Source: Zhengitettix transpicula
Lineage: Eukaryota > Arthropoda > Insecta > Orthoptera > Tetrigidae
Reading direction: 5' to 3'
Assembly: GCA_037074705.1 (NCBI GenBank)
Contig: CM073591.1
Location: forward strand, 91,795,532 to 91,859,531
Length of the DNA stretch: 64,000 nucleotides
The translations under genes and the position numbers were made by a program. The notes under the pieces were generated by a model, which was given only the letters and a program-made list of their open reading frames with translations, had not been told where the DNA came from and did not search any database. Of the stretch, positions 23,545-34,194 are shown one piece after another; position 1 is the stretch's first letter; every line of letters starts with the position of its first letter.

Positions 23545-24528
23545 TTAAAGGTGTTGAACTGTAGTTTCTATTTTGGCACTCTGTGATAGTATCGCGGTGT
23601 CGTCGGCAAACATGGCTAGCGTTGAATCGTTCACTGTGGGCACGTCGTGTACGTAGAGGTTGGACAAGGTTGGTCCCAATAGGCTCCCTTGGGGAACTCC
23701 TGCGTTTTTTGTTTTGATGCTAGATAGTGATGCGTTGATTCTTACTCTGAACGTCCTGTCGGTCAGGAAGGATTCTATAGTTTTTATTATGTAATCCGGA
23801 ATGTTTAATTTAATCATTTTATACAAGAGTCCTTCCAGCCAAACCTTGTCGAAGACTCTTTCCAGATCTAGAAAGACTGCTGCAGTATATTTCATTTCTT
23901 CAAATCCCTTTTCAATCGTCTCTGTTATTCTGATGAGTTGGTGAGTAGTCGAGTGTGACAGTCTGACCCCAAACTGATGAGATGGTATAACTTCATGTTC
24001 GTGTATATGTGTATATGTGAGGATCACCTTCTCTAGTAGCTTGGCTGAAGTGGACAGTAGGCTTATGGGTCTGTAGCTATCAGGGTCATGTTTGTTCTTG
24101 CTAATTGTGTAGATTGGTAAGACGTTTGCTGTTCTCCATGCCAGAGGAAAGTATCCAAGTCTTATACAACCATTACAAATTGAGGTGAAATAGGCTACAG
24201 CTTTCTTTGATAAGTTTTTAAATATTTCGTTGGTTATCAGGTCTGGTCCAGGGGTCTTGTGTTTAGGCAGTCGCTGTATATATAGCTGGATTTCTTGAGT
24301 AGACGCGGGGATTATTTCCATGGCTTCCCGCCTGTGAAATTCAGGTAGGGTGGTTTCTATTTCGGTAGCAAGTACAGGTTCGTCTTCGTCTGCATTTGTT
24401 GTAAACACGTTTTCTAGGTGAGTGGCCAATATTTCTGTATTATCTTCTTCTGAAGAATATATCGTGTTGTTGACTATTAGTGGGTAGATGATGCTAGGTT
24501 GTCTCAGGAGCCTCTTGGTTGCTTCCAC
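23545..24528 (-). pseudogene. Jockey-type reverse transcriptase core (327-codon open frame)
   Basis: Longest open frame in the window. In an intact LINE this domain primes and copies the element RNA at the target site. Visible motifs by residue: GPDLI (94-98), the SYRPISLL box (151-158), FLDLE with the first catalytic Asp (D221), DKVWLEGLLYKM (227-238), GVPQGSLLGP (277-286), and the catalytic FADD box (307-310), where FADD rather than YADD is usual for Jockey relatives. The palm is therefore complete, but the element is not: stops precede the frame, the thumb is in another frame, and the endonuclease is not seen. The chosen ATG is only the first in the frame, not a true start. Confidence 0.85.
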
Positions 24529-24554
24529 ATTGTTGAGTGGCCGGCATATATTTC

Positions 24555-24788
24555 TTATCTAGTTATTCGGATATCATCCAGCTCTTGTTTAACTATATGG
24601 TTTAATCTATTATATAGTGTTTTATAGTAAGGTAACCTAGTCCTTTGCCATTTTCTTCTATATCTATTTTTAGTGTTTATTAGTTTAATTATATGGTCAG
24701 GTGTTAGGTTATACAATTTGGTAGTTCTTTGTTTTCTTGGTATTGTTGTTTCCATCGTGCTTTCATGTATTGCAGTCGTATGTTTCAT
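24555..24788 (-). pseudogene. LINE linker region upstream of the reverse transcriptase
   Basis: The frame contains KHTTAIHEST, IPRKQRT, then the helix-rich basic stretch NRYRRKWQRTRLPYYKTLYN and RLNHIVKQELDDI. This is the usual linker between endonuclease and RT in Jockey-type ORF2 (AI--AA---IP----, then R-KW---R-P--K-L-N). A stop separates it from the RT frame, so the protein is broken. Confidence 0.7.
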
Positions 24789-24860
24789 TATTACAGCGTC
24801 AATGTTTCTTTAATTCTGGAGTGGTCCCGTCCAATTCAGTTTTTGGTCGAGCACGTGCGG

Positions 24861-26209
24861 GTCTCCGGCACTTGCTGCTTGCACTGTGGCCGTCCGAATC
24901 TCGTTGATTTTACGGGCTCTTCTCAAAATCGGCTTTCTGTCACGGACTCGATTGGACCTAGCCACTCTCTTGTCCGGTATTAAATTTATTTGACTAATGA
25001 TGATTTTATAAAACATTTTTGTGGACGGTTGCATCTTCCATCCAGAGCTTCTAGCAGGCTGCCCTAGCAGGTAGTCATTGTCCTCACTCGCAACATCTGG
25101 ACCTGAAAGATCAAGGCAATATTAACAAATAGCACGACAATGCATCGGCCCTAACTAAATAATCTGTAACGAATATTTTTTCAACCATGTATATCTTTCA
25201 ATCAATGAGATGTAGTTGTTGTGTTCGTGAGAGATGTGGAGGATCCCTAGAAGGAGATCTTTGGTGAGGGGGAAGAACAGTGGTTGTAGTTGCCTGTGAA
25301 TGAGAGAGAGAAAATTGTAGATTTGTCCAGGAGTTTTGGTGTTTGTTAGGTGTTAGATAGGAGAATAAATTAAATATTAAGTGAATTACTGTAGCTGTTT
25401 TTCTTTAATGCACTATTAAACAATTTGGATGGACAATAGCAACACGAGTCCCATGCAGACCCTGAGAAAAATATTCGATTTATGTGTGACAAGATGATTA
25501 TTATTAAATTTTGTGCACAAACGTTGATATATTAATAAAATTGAAAACATTACATACTATACAAACGTTGGTCCAAATAGGCGTTTTCTTCTTAGAAATT
25601 ATTTTTGCTTGCCAGAGAATAATAAAATTATATTTACTGAATATCTTATTAAAGCTTGTGGACGGACGAGTCACCACAGTTCTGCGACTTGATTAAGAAG
25701 ATATTATTGAACTTTTTTAAAAATAGAAGCCTTACTTCAGTCAAACAACGATCGACTCGAATGTATTATTTTTTGGTAACTTAGCCTGGCAAATAACTTC
25801 CCATTAGTGAATGTCGTTCTGGTGGCTCATTTCATCGAGAGCTTAAAACTTTTGAGCCGTCTCTCGATCCAGGACGAAAGCTTTCGTATCAGCGACAGAC
25901 GAGACAAACTTTAAGCACGTGCCTGTGAGATATGTCGCATGCACAATGAGACATCTCAACTGGCTACAGTTTCATCAGGGAGCCTTAATTAAATTGTTCC
26001 TTCTCGCCCCGTAACAAAGTTACGCGGCCAACGCATCAGTCTCCGTTCGTGCTATCTTTTTTGTAAAGGCTGTACTACTACTACTAAGGAATAACCTCAT
26101 CAAAAACAAAATATAGCCGAAAACACGCAGTTATGTTTTAGTTCTCATTGAAGTGCTTCTAAAAAAACATAATAGCCCAGCCATTCGTTGTGGGGCATAA
26201 TAAAATTAT
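24861..26209. other. Non-coding stretch with palindromic, base-balanced segment
   Basis: 24861-25035 may be LINE-derived. From 25740 to about 26090 the sequence is base-balanced and carries an ATCGAGAG/CTCTCGAT stem (25834-25841 with 25861-25868) followed by the perfect 14-base palindrome ACGAAAGCTTTCGT (25874-25887). A sequence near 25425-25470 (TCCCATGCAGACCCTGAG) weakly recalls the LTR 3' block. No gene. Confidence 0.4.
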
Positions 26210-26362
26210 TGTAATGCCAATTAATTAGGCCATTAATTGTTTTGACATAAAATATGAATTGTTTGATAAATCCGTTATAGCGGCCTGATCGAACAAAGCA
26301 ACAATGGAAAAGCAAGCTCAGCCGCTTTTGTTGAAACGTCAAAATGGCGTTTGCGCGCATGA

Positions 26363-26470
26363 AAGTCTAGCAGTTTACGTCTATAGCCAGCCAGGAAAGG
26401 AAGTCTAGCAGTTTACGTCTATAGCCAGCCAGGAAAGGAAGTCAGTTTTTTTTACGTCTACAGCCAGCTA
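26363..26470 (+). repeat. 38-bp tandem repeat inside L5
   Basis: The 38 bases beginning AAGTCTAGCAGTTTACGTCT and ending CAGGAAAGG occur twice in identical form (26363-26400 and 26401-26438), followed by a diverged partial third unit to about 26470. The other LTRs have one such segment (TAGCCAGCCAGGAA in L2, about 13718-13731). Confidence 0.75.
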
Positions 26471-27153
26471 GGATAGAGTTGGTGATGAAAGATTCTGTGG
26501 ACGGATGAAGTTTTTCTGGTGAGCAACAAAGAGTGGTTTAGTAAAGTTGATAGTTTAAGTCTACAGCAAGAAGCTAAATAAAATTTAGTTCGCTCCGAAA
26601 GAATAAACAGGAGCTACGTTGCAGTTTAAGTCCAAATCAGTAAAAGACTAATAAATCTACGAATCATAGGATTCCTGTAAGGCAAGCAGACATCAGATAG
26701 CTGACATTCAGGAGGATCATCCGAGATCCTGGGAGCCTATCAATTTTGACTTCAATAGTGAGTTAGTGTAAAATTTTGCAATAGTGTACTTCCGAAACCA
26801 AAAAGAATGCTGGTACCAGCTGGACAGTATGTAAGTAACAAAACCAAAACTAATGATTAATTGTAAACTTTAATTAAAGGATAAAGTCAGATTTCGTTCT
26901 CTTTTAATTGTCAATCAGAGTTAATTTCTTTACTTTTTAATTTATTTCATTCTATCGATATATTGTTTAGGTAAATTGTAAACTGTTTTGTTAATAAGAT
27001 TTTAAATCAATTTGTTGTGTTCATTATCAAACCCAGTACCGGCCCTGAGAGAAAGATCTCAAATTTTGTTGTAATTACCTTTATTGCCACAAAATAAAAT
27101 AAATTTTATGTTTTGAATTTTGGTCAAAGCCTCATATTTGATTATTACATAAA

Positions 27154-27171
27154 TGGCGCTTCAACGTGAGG
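27154..27171 (+). other. Primer-binding-site-like sequence in L5
   Basis: TGGCGCTTCAACGTGAGG starts four bases after the inner LTR end. Like the one in L2, it resembles the complement of a lysine tRNA 3' end, with one extra base and a few changes. In a gypsy-type element this is where reverse transcription starts. Confidence 0.6.
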
Positions 27172-27210
27172 CAAATTCATTTAATTAAAGTAAACCTGTT
27201 GATTATTACA

Positions 27211-29933
27211 TTATATTCATTCGAATAGGTAACAATAATATTGAGCAATTGATCACGTTACATGACATTTTAGAATATTTTGCGCTCAATCAGTATATAC
27301 GCCTAATAGCCAGTAATATGTTATCGGGAATAAATAAACTCGAAGCATGACAATTAATTATATCAAGTAATAGAAGTGTGTCAGTATGAGAAAGTAGTTT
27401 TGTTGAAATGTTATGTACAAAAAAATGAAAATATCTCCTTCCAATTAACTATTATCTATGCCAAGGAAACTAGTATAGAAAGTAGGGTTACTGTTTTTGA
27501 ACAAGTCAGGGGATTAGAATTTCGATCATACAAACATAAACATTCCATTTTACACATAAAAAATCTTTTGAGTTGCATTTAGCAGTTTTCCTCTGAAATT
27601 AATTGTTGGTTCTGTCCATTATACTGAAAGGAATAAAAGGTATGAAACTCAGTGAAATTTGCGGGGGTTCTATAAAGCACTTGTCCAATTACAAGTCGCA
27701 TTGTCGAACGGAAATCGATACTTGGGGGAACGACCTTTCATATGGAATCGGATCCTATCGTGAATCCAAGTGTCAGTCATTGTCTCGTCCATGCTATATC
27801 GCAGTGTGACTAGTGACACCGACAAAATCAGCAATTTAAATTTGTAAATTTAATTTTTTTTTAAATACACAATTTGACGTGAAAGCGTGCAAAATTTTTC
27901 ATCATATAGCTCACTCGCTCAAATGTACTATTAAAAAAGTATAAGAAGCGGAATCTTCAATTCTTGTCCATAAGACGGATTGTTTGCGTTAGTAAAAATT
28001 ATTCAAAGTTTTTATGATATAAAATAGTAAATTATGTTTAAAAATGATACTAGTGTCTCAGACGAACCATATTACTGTCGGTGACGGTTTCTTGATCTTT
28101 CACTCTTAAAATAAAATTATATTCGATTTTAGGGTTTTCGGTGATTTCTAGAATTCGGCTAGCAGGCCGCGGTTCGTACTCTTCCTCACGAATAACCTCC
28201 GTAACTATTTCTCATATCACTTCTAATTTCTCCATTACATATTTTCCCCTCAATCTTCGATATTAACTTACATATATCTGAAATTTTTATGTATTTTGGT
28301 TTCTCGGCTCAATTAAAAAGTTTCGCCTCCATAATGATTACTAATATTTTCTCATTATGCCCTATCTATCTCCAATTACTTACTTACTCCTTCCAATTAT
28401 TTTTCTTTAACTGTTTCATTCTAACTTCCACTCCCGTTGACTCTTCAACGTTAATTCAGTCTCATTATGCTTCCGCCTATCTATTTCAACCCGTTCCAGC
28501 TCTCTCAACGAAGTAATTAATTCTGGAATGTATTTTAAATTTTCGTTCATTCAATTCGTGTTATGTTAGTGGGATCCAATAACGCTTCGTTTCGTATACT
28601 TTGGTTACAGCCCTCGACAACAGCTGCCGGGTTCAATGCGAACTAAAATTAATTTGTACAACAAAATAGAGTCATAATTATTATAAACGGAGCAAATATG
28701 CTGTAATGGGTTAACTAATTAATATGCCCCACTAATGGCAGTCAAAAATTTATAATGGGTTAATATTATATATTTATTTCAACAAGTCAAACAATCTCCC
28801 AATAAAATCTTTTTAAACTACAAAATAAATTAAGGGTCTTTACAGGACCTCCGATGAAAACAACATAAGTAATACAGCAAGATGCCAAAACAAATGAAAT
28901 GGTTGATTTAGTTTTACTTTACCGTCCAATAAATCCAACAGGAAATTATGGTTCTGGTATCTTGCACATGTTTGTCTATGGGAACGGTAGGCTTCTGCAG
29001 ATACAGTTCGACAACTTCAAAGTGTGTACAGGTAAGTCAGCAAATTGAAAATTAATAAATTTTAAAATCTTATAAAATGCTGCCACTGAAGTAGACGACA
29101 TAAATATAACTCCGCTTCAGAAAATGTTTCTTGTGAACTTCTCTCTATTTAATTCCTTAACGAAATCCTCCGCTTCATTATTGCTCCCAGGTGATGAGGA
29201 AAACTCCGTAACAATCGCCCATCGTCACGGAACATCTCTTCTAAAGAGATGCCTATTATATTATATTCCTAATTCACGTTATAAAATATAAAGTCAACGA
29301 AATTATTTCAAAACATCTTGAATAATAGAACCTCCTGCAATTAATTCAGAATTTCTAATCTCTTTGTTGCTACATTTGAGTAATACGATCAAGGAAAGTA
29401 ATGTTATCCGAATCTGGAGACACGCCGTCTTGGTCAGCGAACAATATCACTGAGTGCTGTAATGCGATCAGTTGGAAATCCAAAAAATACACATGGTCTA
29501 TCTGTGACCGCAAACTGTCGCCAATCGGCAGCCAGTTTATATTTATGCCCCACAGCTGTTCAGGCGGCAATCCAATTTACTACTGGCTTCTTCTATCTAC
29601 GAAATAAATGTTCCGTGTTTACGTTGCGAAAGGGACAAAATGACACCCTTTCAACGTAAAAGGTTTCAAGCACTCAACAGATTGAGCGAGAAGAACGTCA
29701 TGATTTTAAAATGGGTCACGCAGGATCAAAGGTCAAACGAGTGTCTTTTCAGTTTCCTGTGTGCTAAAAATGAGAAATCGGAGATTAAGCACTTTCAAAA
29801 CGGAATATAATTATTAAAAAGGAACTGATATAGTGTGTAATTCAATCCTAGTATTGTTGTAGGATTTATATGTCAGTTTCGATTCTAATTGTTGCCGCAC
29901 CGTAGAAAAGGAACGGTTGGGAAACCAGTGATC
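27211..29933. other. Non-coding stretch, no gene recognised
   Basis: Frames at 27376-27582, 27603-27809, 28289-28516, 29401-29607 and 29370-29570 (minus) were inspected and show no family motif. The parts 28130-28210 and 29400-29580 are more base-balanced than average. Confidence 0.35.
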
Positions 29934-30190
29934 TTTTTTTTTAAACTTTATTTAGCAGGTTCTGCAGCAGTTCACTGCTATGATATAATATGAAATCATA
30001 TGGATAAGAGTATTTGGAAAGAGGGTTATGTGAATATTTCACAGCTCTGGCTGATTACATTGGGTTTAATTACAGGTTGACAATTATTTGTGTAAGTCTT
30101 GTGGAAGCATTCGTTTGAGTCTTTCATGTTTTTTTTTGTCCTAGATTTAATTTCTTTGCACTTTTACAATTCACTATATTTTTGAAAAAG
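29934..30190 (-). mobile_element. 5'-truncated 3' end of the Jockey-type LINE
   Basis: About 250 bases match 22775-23035 closely. Shared anchors are AACTTTATTTAGCAGGTTCT, GAGGGTTATGTGAATATTTC, GGTTGACAATTATTTGTGT and TTTTTGAAAAAG. It begins with nine Ts (29934-29942), the complement of a poly(A) tail. A short GATC occurs at both edges but is too short to be a convincing target duplication. It carries only 3' untranslated sequence. Confidence 0.85.
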
Positions 30191-31593
30191 ATCTGTGACA
30201 ACGCATTTGAGTGGTGAAGGAGTTTCAAATTTCTCGCATAATGGAAGCGCAGTGCAGATATTGGTGTGTCTAGTTTACGAGTGGGGAAGAAAGTTTAAAA
30301 GCGAGACAGAACCGTGCACACTGCTTACAGAAGAACCACACCAGAAACACTAGATTTAAATCAATTAATTCCATTATTTCTCGGTTGAGGAATAAGGATA
30401 CATCATTATATGAAGTTACAAATGATACCTTATATTTAATAACATTAAGAAATATACAATAGATTAACTTAAGAACATAACTAAAAATAAAATACATTTA
30501 CATAACGCATAAAAATAATATTTTTAATATATTCCTTAAGTAATTGTAAAATAAGAATATGTCCTTAAGTGTTTCACATTGTTATCATAGACCAGTGGCT
30601 ACGTCGGAAGATTTTCCAAGACAGATGCTTTGGTTTGTTTCTTGGCACCTGGGTTACGAGGCAAATCAAGTCGGGGGTCCTTCATTGTAGGGTTGCATCG
30701 AATTTTACGGCTGTTACAGTTCTCCTTCCAGCCAATAAAGTCGCAGTATTTTTCATGTAACTAACTTCATTACTCCTGTCTGCTGAATTAATTTACTGTA
30801 ATATTCCCTTGAATCTACGGGAAGTTCAAACGGAAACACGGACATGGAGCCACTTTTAATTAACACATACCAAAATATTTACAGATTTTGTGTACGCTCG
30901 CTATTCTGAAAGTAAAGGCCTTTCTAGAGGTTTGTTTGTGTAAATGCTGAAAAGAGTTATTACATAATGTTTGGAGATGACTATTTGAACAAATTTGTGT
31001 AAATAAATACCCACTGTACAGTCTCAAATAACTTTATAATACACACCTTAGGGTTTTCATGGAACTTTGTACTTCAAAAAGTCAAATGTCTATTGTACAT
31101 ACAATTTTTACGCCGACAGACACTTATTTTTTAAATAAGTATTTGTCAACGTATAAAATGTATGAACAAGAGAATGATGATTCTGGCTTTTTGAAATCGA
31201 AAGCTCAATGATAGTCCTATTATAATTATAAAGTTTTATTTAGACTGTACAGTAGATTTTTATTCATACACAATTATTACATTCAATTGAGATGACCGAA
31301 ACGAGGATTGTAATTTAATGCAACCAATTTTAAATTCACACATTGTTAATAAAGTTTTTACGTTAATTTTAATGACGCCAGAAATCTGTTCGTAACTATA
31401 GTCAGCACCATGAAAATGTAAAATGAAGTCCACCATGCACCTTCACCAGAGAAAGAGCCAGATTTTGCACTAGTCTTCACAACCCAATCTTAATAAAGGT
31501 GCTGCGCTTGTCGATTAGTGGACACAATGTTTGCCAACGAAGCCAGAAGAGCTCGTGGCCTCGATATTACATTTACGTGGCGGGAACTATAAT
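30191..31593. other. Non-coding stretch, nothing recognised
   Basis: A+T-rich. It includes a near-palindrome around 31117-31147 (GACACTTATTTTTTAAATAAG then TATTTGTC, the first element given over 20 bases). No credible coding frame; 30270-30497 (minus) and 30569-30760 have no motif. Confidence 0.35.
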
Positions 31594-31607
31594 ATATACA
31601 TACAAAC

Positions 31608-31661
<54 letters not shown>
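31594..31661. repeat. TACA/TA microsatellite
   Basis: Short ATACA and CATA units (31594-31618) run into an uninterrupted TA tract (about 31619-31661), immediately next to LTR L6. The 108-codon frame at 31531-31857 is made of this tract plus LTR sequence and is not a gene. Confidence 0.85.
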
Positions 31662-31665
<4 letters not shown>

Positions 31666-32639
31666 GATGGTCTTTTAAATGAAAATATAATTAACTTTAC
31701 ATACAAACAAATTTATTATCAATGTTTAAAAACAATTACACAATTTAAAAATATCTCAGGGTCTCTACTGGGTTTGATAATGGCGAATCATTTTATTTCT
31801 CAACTTAAACACAAATTACAATTTAAAAAAGAAAAGATTTACTCGTCCATTAATTAGGGCGAAATTTACTTTTCAACAAAATTAAACTAAAAAGATGGAT
31901 TCTAATTAACAAATTTTAATCAAAAGAAGAGAACGAAATCTGACGTCTATCTTTTAATCAGGTTTACATAATTATTTGTTTTATATTGTTACTCACGGCA
32001 GCATTCCAGGATACCTTGTAATTGACGAAACACTATGGCGGGGTTTTGCAGTGCTTCTAAAAACTCACAGATTCTAAAATTAATATTTTTAGATAAAAAA
32101 TCAGGAACCAGGTTAATCCTCCTTTTTGTCTCTACCTCGGTTGATTTCTGCTAATCCTGCCCGGCTATGTTCACAAGACTGTTTGTGCTTAGCAGGTTTC
32201 GTAGTTCTGCTCAAATGAATATTTCGTCTTGAGCAAAATGTTCATGGACCAATCAAAGTTGTTGATTGGTAATTCTCGATGTTTCTCTGCAAATTTCCTT
32301 TTAATATTTGAAATTGTCTTGTCTATTTCAACTCGACCAATTTCTGTCGTGTCTGACTGCCCACTGCTCCTACTTAACTTTACTTTTCAAAGGAATATCT
32401 CGTCTATTTTAATACGATCTGTACTTGACCAAACCTTCCAGCCAACTTGACCTGAACTCTACCATATCATAATGTGAACTGGACTCTCTCGTAATTTTGA
32501 GCGCGCATTGCTTCTTCCGACAAAGGAAACAATACTTGGCTACATTGTTGCTGTGTTCTGTACCGCCGCCACAAAGGATTTCTCTAACAATTTAGATTTT
32601 CAAATTTCTCAATTAATGTCTTAATTAATTGGCATTACA
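31662..32639 (-). mobile_element. LTR L6 beside a TA microsatellite
   Basis: The right edge TTAATTAATTGGCATTACA (to 32639) is the complement of the L2/L3/L5 start and is followed by ATAT. Shared blocks on the minus strand: CCCTGAGA with AAACCCAGTAGAGACCCTGA (31755-31780), GTCAGATTTCGTTCTCTT (about 31935-31955) and TGCGCGCTCAAAATTACG (about 32490-32510). The left end, expected to be TGTAATAATC-like, has been lost against the TA tract, so the left coordinate is approximate. No coding region. Confidence 0.75.
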
Positions 32640-34084
32640 ATATATATAATTTATTTTAGAAAAAAGAATGTTTCATAATCAATAAGATTACTTAATTATA
32701 CTTTGACGTCACAACTGACAGCATTCGTCATGAACGTTAACTCAACATCTGTCTAACAATTGCGTAAACATTTCGTAACGCATTCATCAGATTACTGAAA
32801 AAGTCATGATCACAGGTAAATAAAGTTGAGAAATAGATTTTTACGGAATTAGAGGGACTGAGCTCTGTTTAATGCGTTCATACCTGGGGGTTTCGAATGC
32901 AAGTAGGTGTCGACATGTTACATCGTGTATGATAAATTATGGGACATAATTTTCTGGACAATATTTTCTCGAAGAAACATTACACTCCAAAAGCAGATAA
33001 ACTGCGAGGAGATGAACGCTCGAACTAGACCTAGAATTAAGCTAGAGACGACATTGCGACCCGCCTCATAAGACGGCGCCAAGGGAAGACGCCTGTGGTG
33101 CAATAAGGTGGGCAGGACCATTAACAAGTCGTATACGTCGGTATAGGTCTTGTCATTACTCCAGGAAACCTTCTATTACAATGTTATTACCTTCATGCAA
33201 CCGATAATGAATAAAATACACTATACAAGTAAGGCTATATGTGGGGAAAGTATATTACTTACATGATAGTTAAATTATTATTTTTTATTTATAGTCGCAA
33301 CAACTGCTAAGGTTATTAGCGAATTTGTACAATGTTGAATTTATTTCTTTGGGAAACAACGAGTGGTGGTTTCTCAATATGGAAACACACGCACACAACA
33401 TCTGTGATTCTAACCCAGGACCTCTTATCTTGTTTTAAAAAATAAATTAAATGTTCAGGATTGATAACAGATGTAAATATGAAGGTTCCTCATTTTTTTG
33501 GGTCCTTGAGTGAGAATTGAAGTATGTTGTTCCGAAAATCTTTTGTAACAGTTAAAAGTTCCGTTTTAAAATTCACGAGTTACGTTTAGGTTTTCTTTGT
33601 GCAAACGTTTATTACCAAACCTTACGTTGTTATAAAACACCTAAAACTTAAACCTTAAACTCCATCCTCTGTTTAAATAATTTTATTGAAGTGTTTAAAG
33701 CGGTAAAATAATTTACACTTGAAATGTACTACCTTTTTCCGTGTATTTTCAACTTTGGAAAACTCGATTACTTATGTTTGTAAACCATTCCATTGTAAAT
33801 TGTATTTCGAAATTAATACTTTTATATACTATTTGCTTATTATATTTATCAAAACTATTAAGTTATGTAAATTATAGTAACAGATTTGTCTTAAGAAATG
33901 GATTCCGCCAACAAATAGTTTGAAATGATTAACACATGTCACTTCAGAACCTAATTGGCTCGAGGTGATTAATATATAAAAGAACTTTTAATTCTCACAT
34001 AATTATAAATAATTTTCCGTTAGTATATTTTTTGTGCATTACAATTGAGAAAGGGCTTACTTTTAACAAGTGTATGATGTAGTA
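32640..34084. other. Non-coding stretch, nothing recognised
   Basis: A+T-rich, with no repeat shared with the rest of the window. Frames at 32918-33127 (minus) and 33741-33923 are unrecognised. Confidence 0.35.
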
Positions 34085-34194
34085 GGCAATAAACAGTCTA
34101 AATTAGGTGATAATATATATACAATGTTATGTGTTGAAGTGTTTATATTATCACCTAATTGTGGTTGTTTATTGGATAATTCATTATCTATTAG
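34085..34194. repeat. Short foldback element FB3
   Basis: Inverted arms at 34085-34120 and 34141-34175 (AATAAAC...AATTAGGTGATAATAT against ATATTATCACCTAATT...GTTTATT) enclose a 20-base centre. From 34140 to 34194 the sequence aligns with the right end of FB1 (GTGTTTATATTAT-ACCT, then TTATTTGG-like, then TTATCTA-TTAG). It is therefore a shortened member of the same family, with the inner core mostly deleted. Confidence 0.6.

Larger units (their letters stand above)
22775..24860 (-). mobile_element. Jockey-clade LINE, 5'-truncated
   Basis: Read on the minus strand, it contains the end of the region before the RT (near 24850: LNWTGPLQN), a linker, a reverse transcriptase with an FADD box, the thumb, and a 3' untranslated part that ends at about 22775 with GCTAAATAAAG near the tail. 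The last 250 bases recur at 29934-30190. Sequence from 24861 to 25035 may also belong to it but shows no clear domain. Stops near 24550 and between 23361 and 23545 break the frame. Confidence 0.8.
26210..27210 (+). mobile_element. LTR L5 with primer-binding-site remnant, second LTR end and TTAT target duplication
   Basis: Starts TGTAATGCCAATTAATTAGG. It has a first LTR end (GATTATTACA) at 27149, a primer-site-like sequence at 27154-27171, and a second end (GATTATTACA) at 27210. TTAT flanks both outer ends (26206-26209 and 27211-27214), which shows that the outer end, not the inner one, was the integrated end. Shared blocks: CAGATTTCGTTCTCTTTTAA (about 26890) and AAACCCAGTACCGGCCCTGAG (from about 27030). 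A 38-base unit is tandemly repeated at 26363-26438. No coding region. Confidence 0.8.

Noticed and set aside
25168..25553. Possible short LTR: TGTAACGAAT at one end, AACATTACA at the other, with TCCCATGCAGACCCTGAG inside
   Set aside because: The flanks (AATC and TACT) do not form a target duplication and the other LTR blocks are absent. The resemblance rests on one 8-base block.
29930..30193. GATC at both edges of the LINE tail as a target duplication
   Set aside because: Four bases are too few for a LINE target duplication, and one copy overlaps the matching sequence.
31531..31857. 108-codon frame with an (IY)n stretch
   Set aside because: It is produced by the TA microsatellite running into LTR L6.
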